The translations under genes and the position numbers were made by a program. Below are positions 4,480 to 5,439 of a DNA stretch of 5,439 nucleotides, piece by piece. The notes below the pieces were generated by a model. It was not told the origin of the DNA. It searched no databases and saw only the letters and a list, made by a program, of their open reading frames with translations. Origin of the DNA: Desulfonatronaceae bacterium UBA663 (GTDB taxonomy: Bacteria; Desulfobacterota; Desulfovibrionia; Desulfovibrionales; Desulfonatronaceae); the NCBI GenBank assembly GCA_002299865.1, contig DBNV01000076.1, positions 39,891 to 45,329 of the forward strand. The letters run 5' to 3'. The stretch's first letter is position 1. Every line of letters starts with the position of its first letter.

Positions 4480-5439
4480 GACACAGGAAGGCCAACAGCA
4501 AGGGACGGACAGTGGCGGCCGGCCTATGCCCTGCTGGAAGATGAGGGCCGGCTGGCAGAGCGGATTGAGCAGGCCTATAGCATAATGGAAAACTGCTGGC
4601 TCTGTCCGCGACGGTGCGGGGTAAACCGCCGTGCCGGTCGACTAGGGTTTTGTCGTGCTCCAGAGAAAGCCAGGGTTCACGGTTTCCAGGCTCATTTTGG
4701 CGAAGAACAGCCGTTGGTGGGATGGAACGGTTCCGGCACAATATTTTTCTCCAACTGCAATCTGCGCTGCGTCTTTTGCCAGAATTGGCCCATTGCCCAT
4801 GAGGGTTGGGGCCGCGATGTAAGCGATGAGGAACTGGCTGAGATGATGCTTAGTTTGCAACGTAGAGGGTGCCACAATATCAATCTGGTTACCCCCACCC
4901 ATGTCATGCCCAATATCTTGGGCGCCGTGCGCATCGCCCTGCAAAAAGGGTTGCGCCTGCCGTTGTGCTACAACACCAGCGGCTATGAACTGACCGAGAT
5001 GGTCAAGCTGTTAGACGGGATTGTCGATATTTACCTGCCGGACATAAAATTTATGGACGGCCTGGAGGCGCAACGTTTCAATCTGGCCGCTGCGGCGGAC
5101 TATCCGCAGATGGCCAAAGAGTCGACTGTTGAAATGCACCGCCAGGTAGGAGAATTGATTGCCGATGCACGCGGCATTGCCTTACGCGGGCTGATGATTC
5201 GTCACCTGGTGATGCCGAACCGGGTGGCTGGGACAAGGGAGTTGGTGCAGTGGGTGGCAGCGAATCTGTCCACAAAAACGTATGTCAATATCATGTCGCA
5301 ATACCGTGTCGAGTTCATGGCCTTTAATTTTCCACAAATCGCCCGCGCCATCACTTCCGAGGAATTTGTAGAAGCTGTGCAATGGGCAAAAGAGGCCGGG
5401 TTAACCAATCTGGACGAAAGAACGCTGTCTCACTATAGA
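4378..5439 (+). CDS. PflX-family (COG1313) radical SAM protein with an export-like N-terminus, 3' end outside the window
   Basis: There are 354 codons without a stop, running off the right edge; GLTNLDERTLSHYR resembles the end of this family, so little is probably missing. After a Tat-like signal (residues 1-34) comes a cysteine-rich segment, ENCWLCPRRCGVNRRAGRLGFC (Cys73, 76, 80, 92), typical of PflX-type proteins. The radical SAM cluster motif CNLRCVFC (Cys127, 131, 134) follows in FFSNCNLRCVFCQNW. Further family stretches are NINLVTPTHVMPNIL (168-181), YNTSGYE (198-204), DGIVDIYLPDIKF (213-225), IRHLVMPN (274-281) and NIMSQYR (304-310). The protein should bind a [4Fe-4S] cluster and cleave SAM to a 5'-deoxyadenosyl radical. 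Relatives are annotated as similar to pyruvate formate-lyase activase, but their substrate is generally unknown. ATG 4378 is chosen because the signal begins there, although the frame is open upstream to 4243. It has its own promoter and a long leader. The family is secure and the substrate unknown. Confidence 0.9.
   Translation, partial: MTRKELLKLLGLAGAGGLLYLSGRFWLFREPVQADTGRPTARDGQWRPAYALLEDEGRLAERIEQAYSIMENCWLCPRRCGVNRRAGRLGFCRAPEKARVHGFQAHFGEEQPLVGWNGSGTIFFSNCNLRCVFCQNWPIAHEGWGRDVSDEELAEMMLSLQRRGCHNINLVTPTHVMPNILGAVRIALQKGLRLPLCYNTSGYELTEMVKLLDGIVDIYLPDIKFMDGLEAQRFNLAAAADYPQMAKESTVEMHRQVGELIADARGIALRGLMIRHLVMPNRVAGTRELVQWVAANLSTKTYVNIMSQYRVEFMAFNFPQIARAITSEEFVEAVQWAKEAGLTNLDERTLSHYR

Noticed and set aside
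4378..5439. AmmeMemoRadiSam-system radical SAM enzyme
   Set aside because: The internal stretches NINLVTPTH, DGIVDIYLPD and MSQYR fit the PflX/COG1313 family better, and no Memo or AMMECR1 gene is in the window.
1..5439. CRISPR array, insertion sequence, tRNA or rRNA
   Set aside because: I saw no regularly spaced repeats, transposase-like protein, long terminal inverted repeats or cloverleaf-like sequence.

Overview
The window looks like chromosomal DNA of a moderately GC-rich anaerobic bacterium. A member of the Deltaproteobacteria, such as a Desulfovibrio-type sulfate reducer, is my best guess. This rests on a complete hypC-hypD-hypE block for [NiFe]-hydrogenase maturation, a PflX-type radical SAM protein, and the general style of the proteins. 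The placement is inference, because there is no rRNA or other taxonomic marker here.

Layout. Bases 1-154 hold no gene I can support, only small inverted repeats and perhaps half of a terminator at the edge. From about 2600 down to 155 the minus strand carries hypC, hypD and hypE in that order. hypC and hypD overlap by 14 bases. hypE lies about 100 bases further on, after a spacer that contains degenerate TGATGGGT-like repeats. These genes build and transfer the Fe(CN)2CO group of [NiFe]-hydrogenases: HypE (with HypF, not in the window) makes the cyanide ligands, and HypC and HypD form the scaffold that assembles Fe(CN)2CO. hypA, hypB, hypF and the hydrogenase structural genes are not in the window.

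About 100 bases separate hypC from a divergent plus-strand pair. The pair is a small HD-domain phosphohydrolase-like protein and, overlapping its end by 38 bases, a complete D-alanine--D-alanine ligase (ddl). The intergenic region has recognisable promoter elements in both directions, including a perfect TATAAT that helps choose the HD protein's start.

After ddl come about 200 non-coding bases with a weak terminator hairpin, a good sigma-70-like promoter, a second hairpin with a T-rich tail just after the expected transcription start, and a 9-base direct repeat. They lead into a PflX-family (COG1313) radical SAM protein that runs off the right edge. Its N-terminus resembles a Tat signal peptide of the rare RK type, which is unexpected for a SAM-dependent iron-sulfur enzyme.

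I found no CRISPR array, insertion sequence, tRNA or rRNA. The most unusual items are the exported-looking radical SAM protein with its structured leader, and the tightly overlapped HD-ddl pair next to the hyp genes. Neither amounts to proof of a new system.
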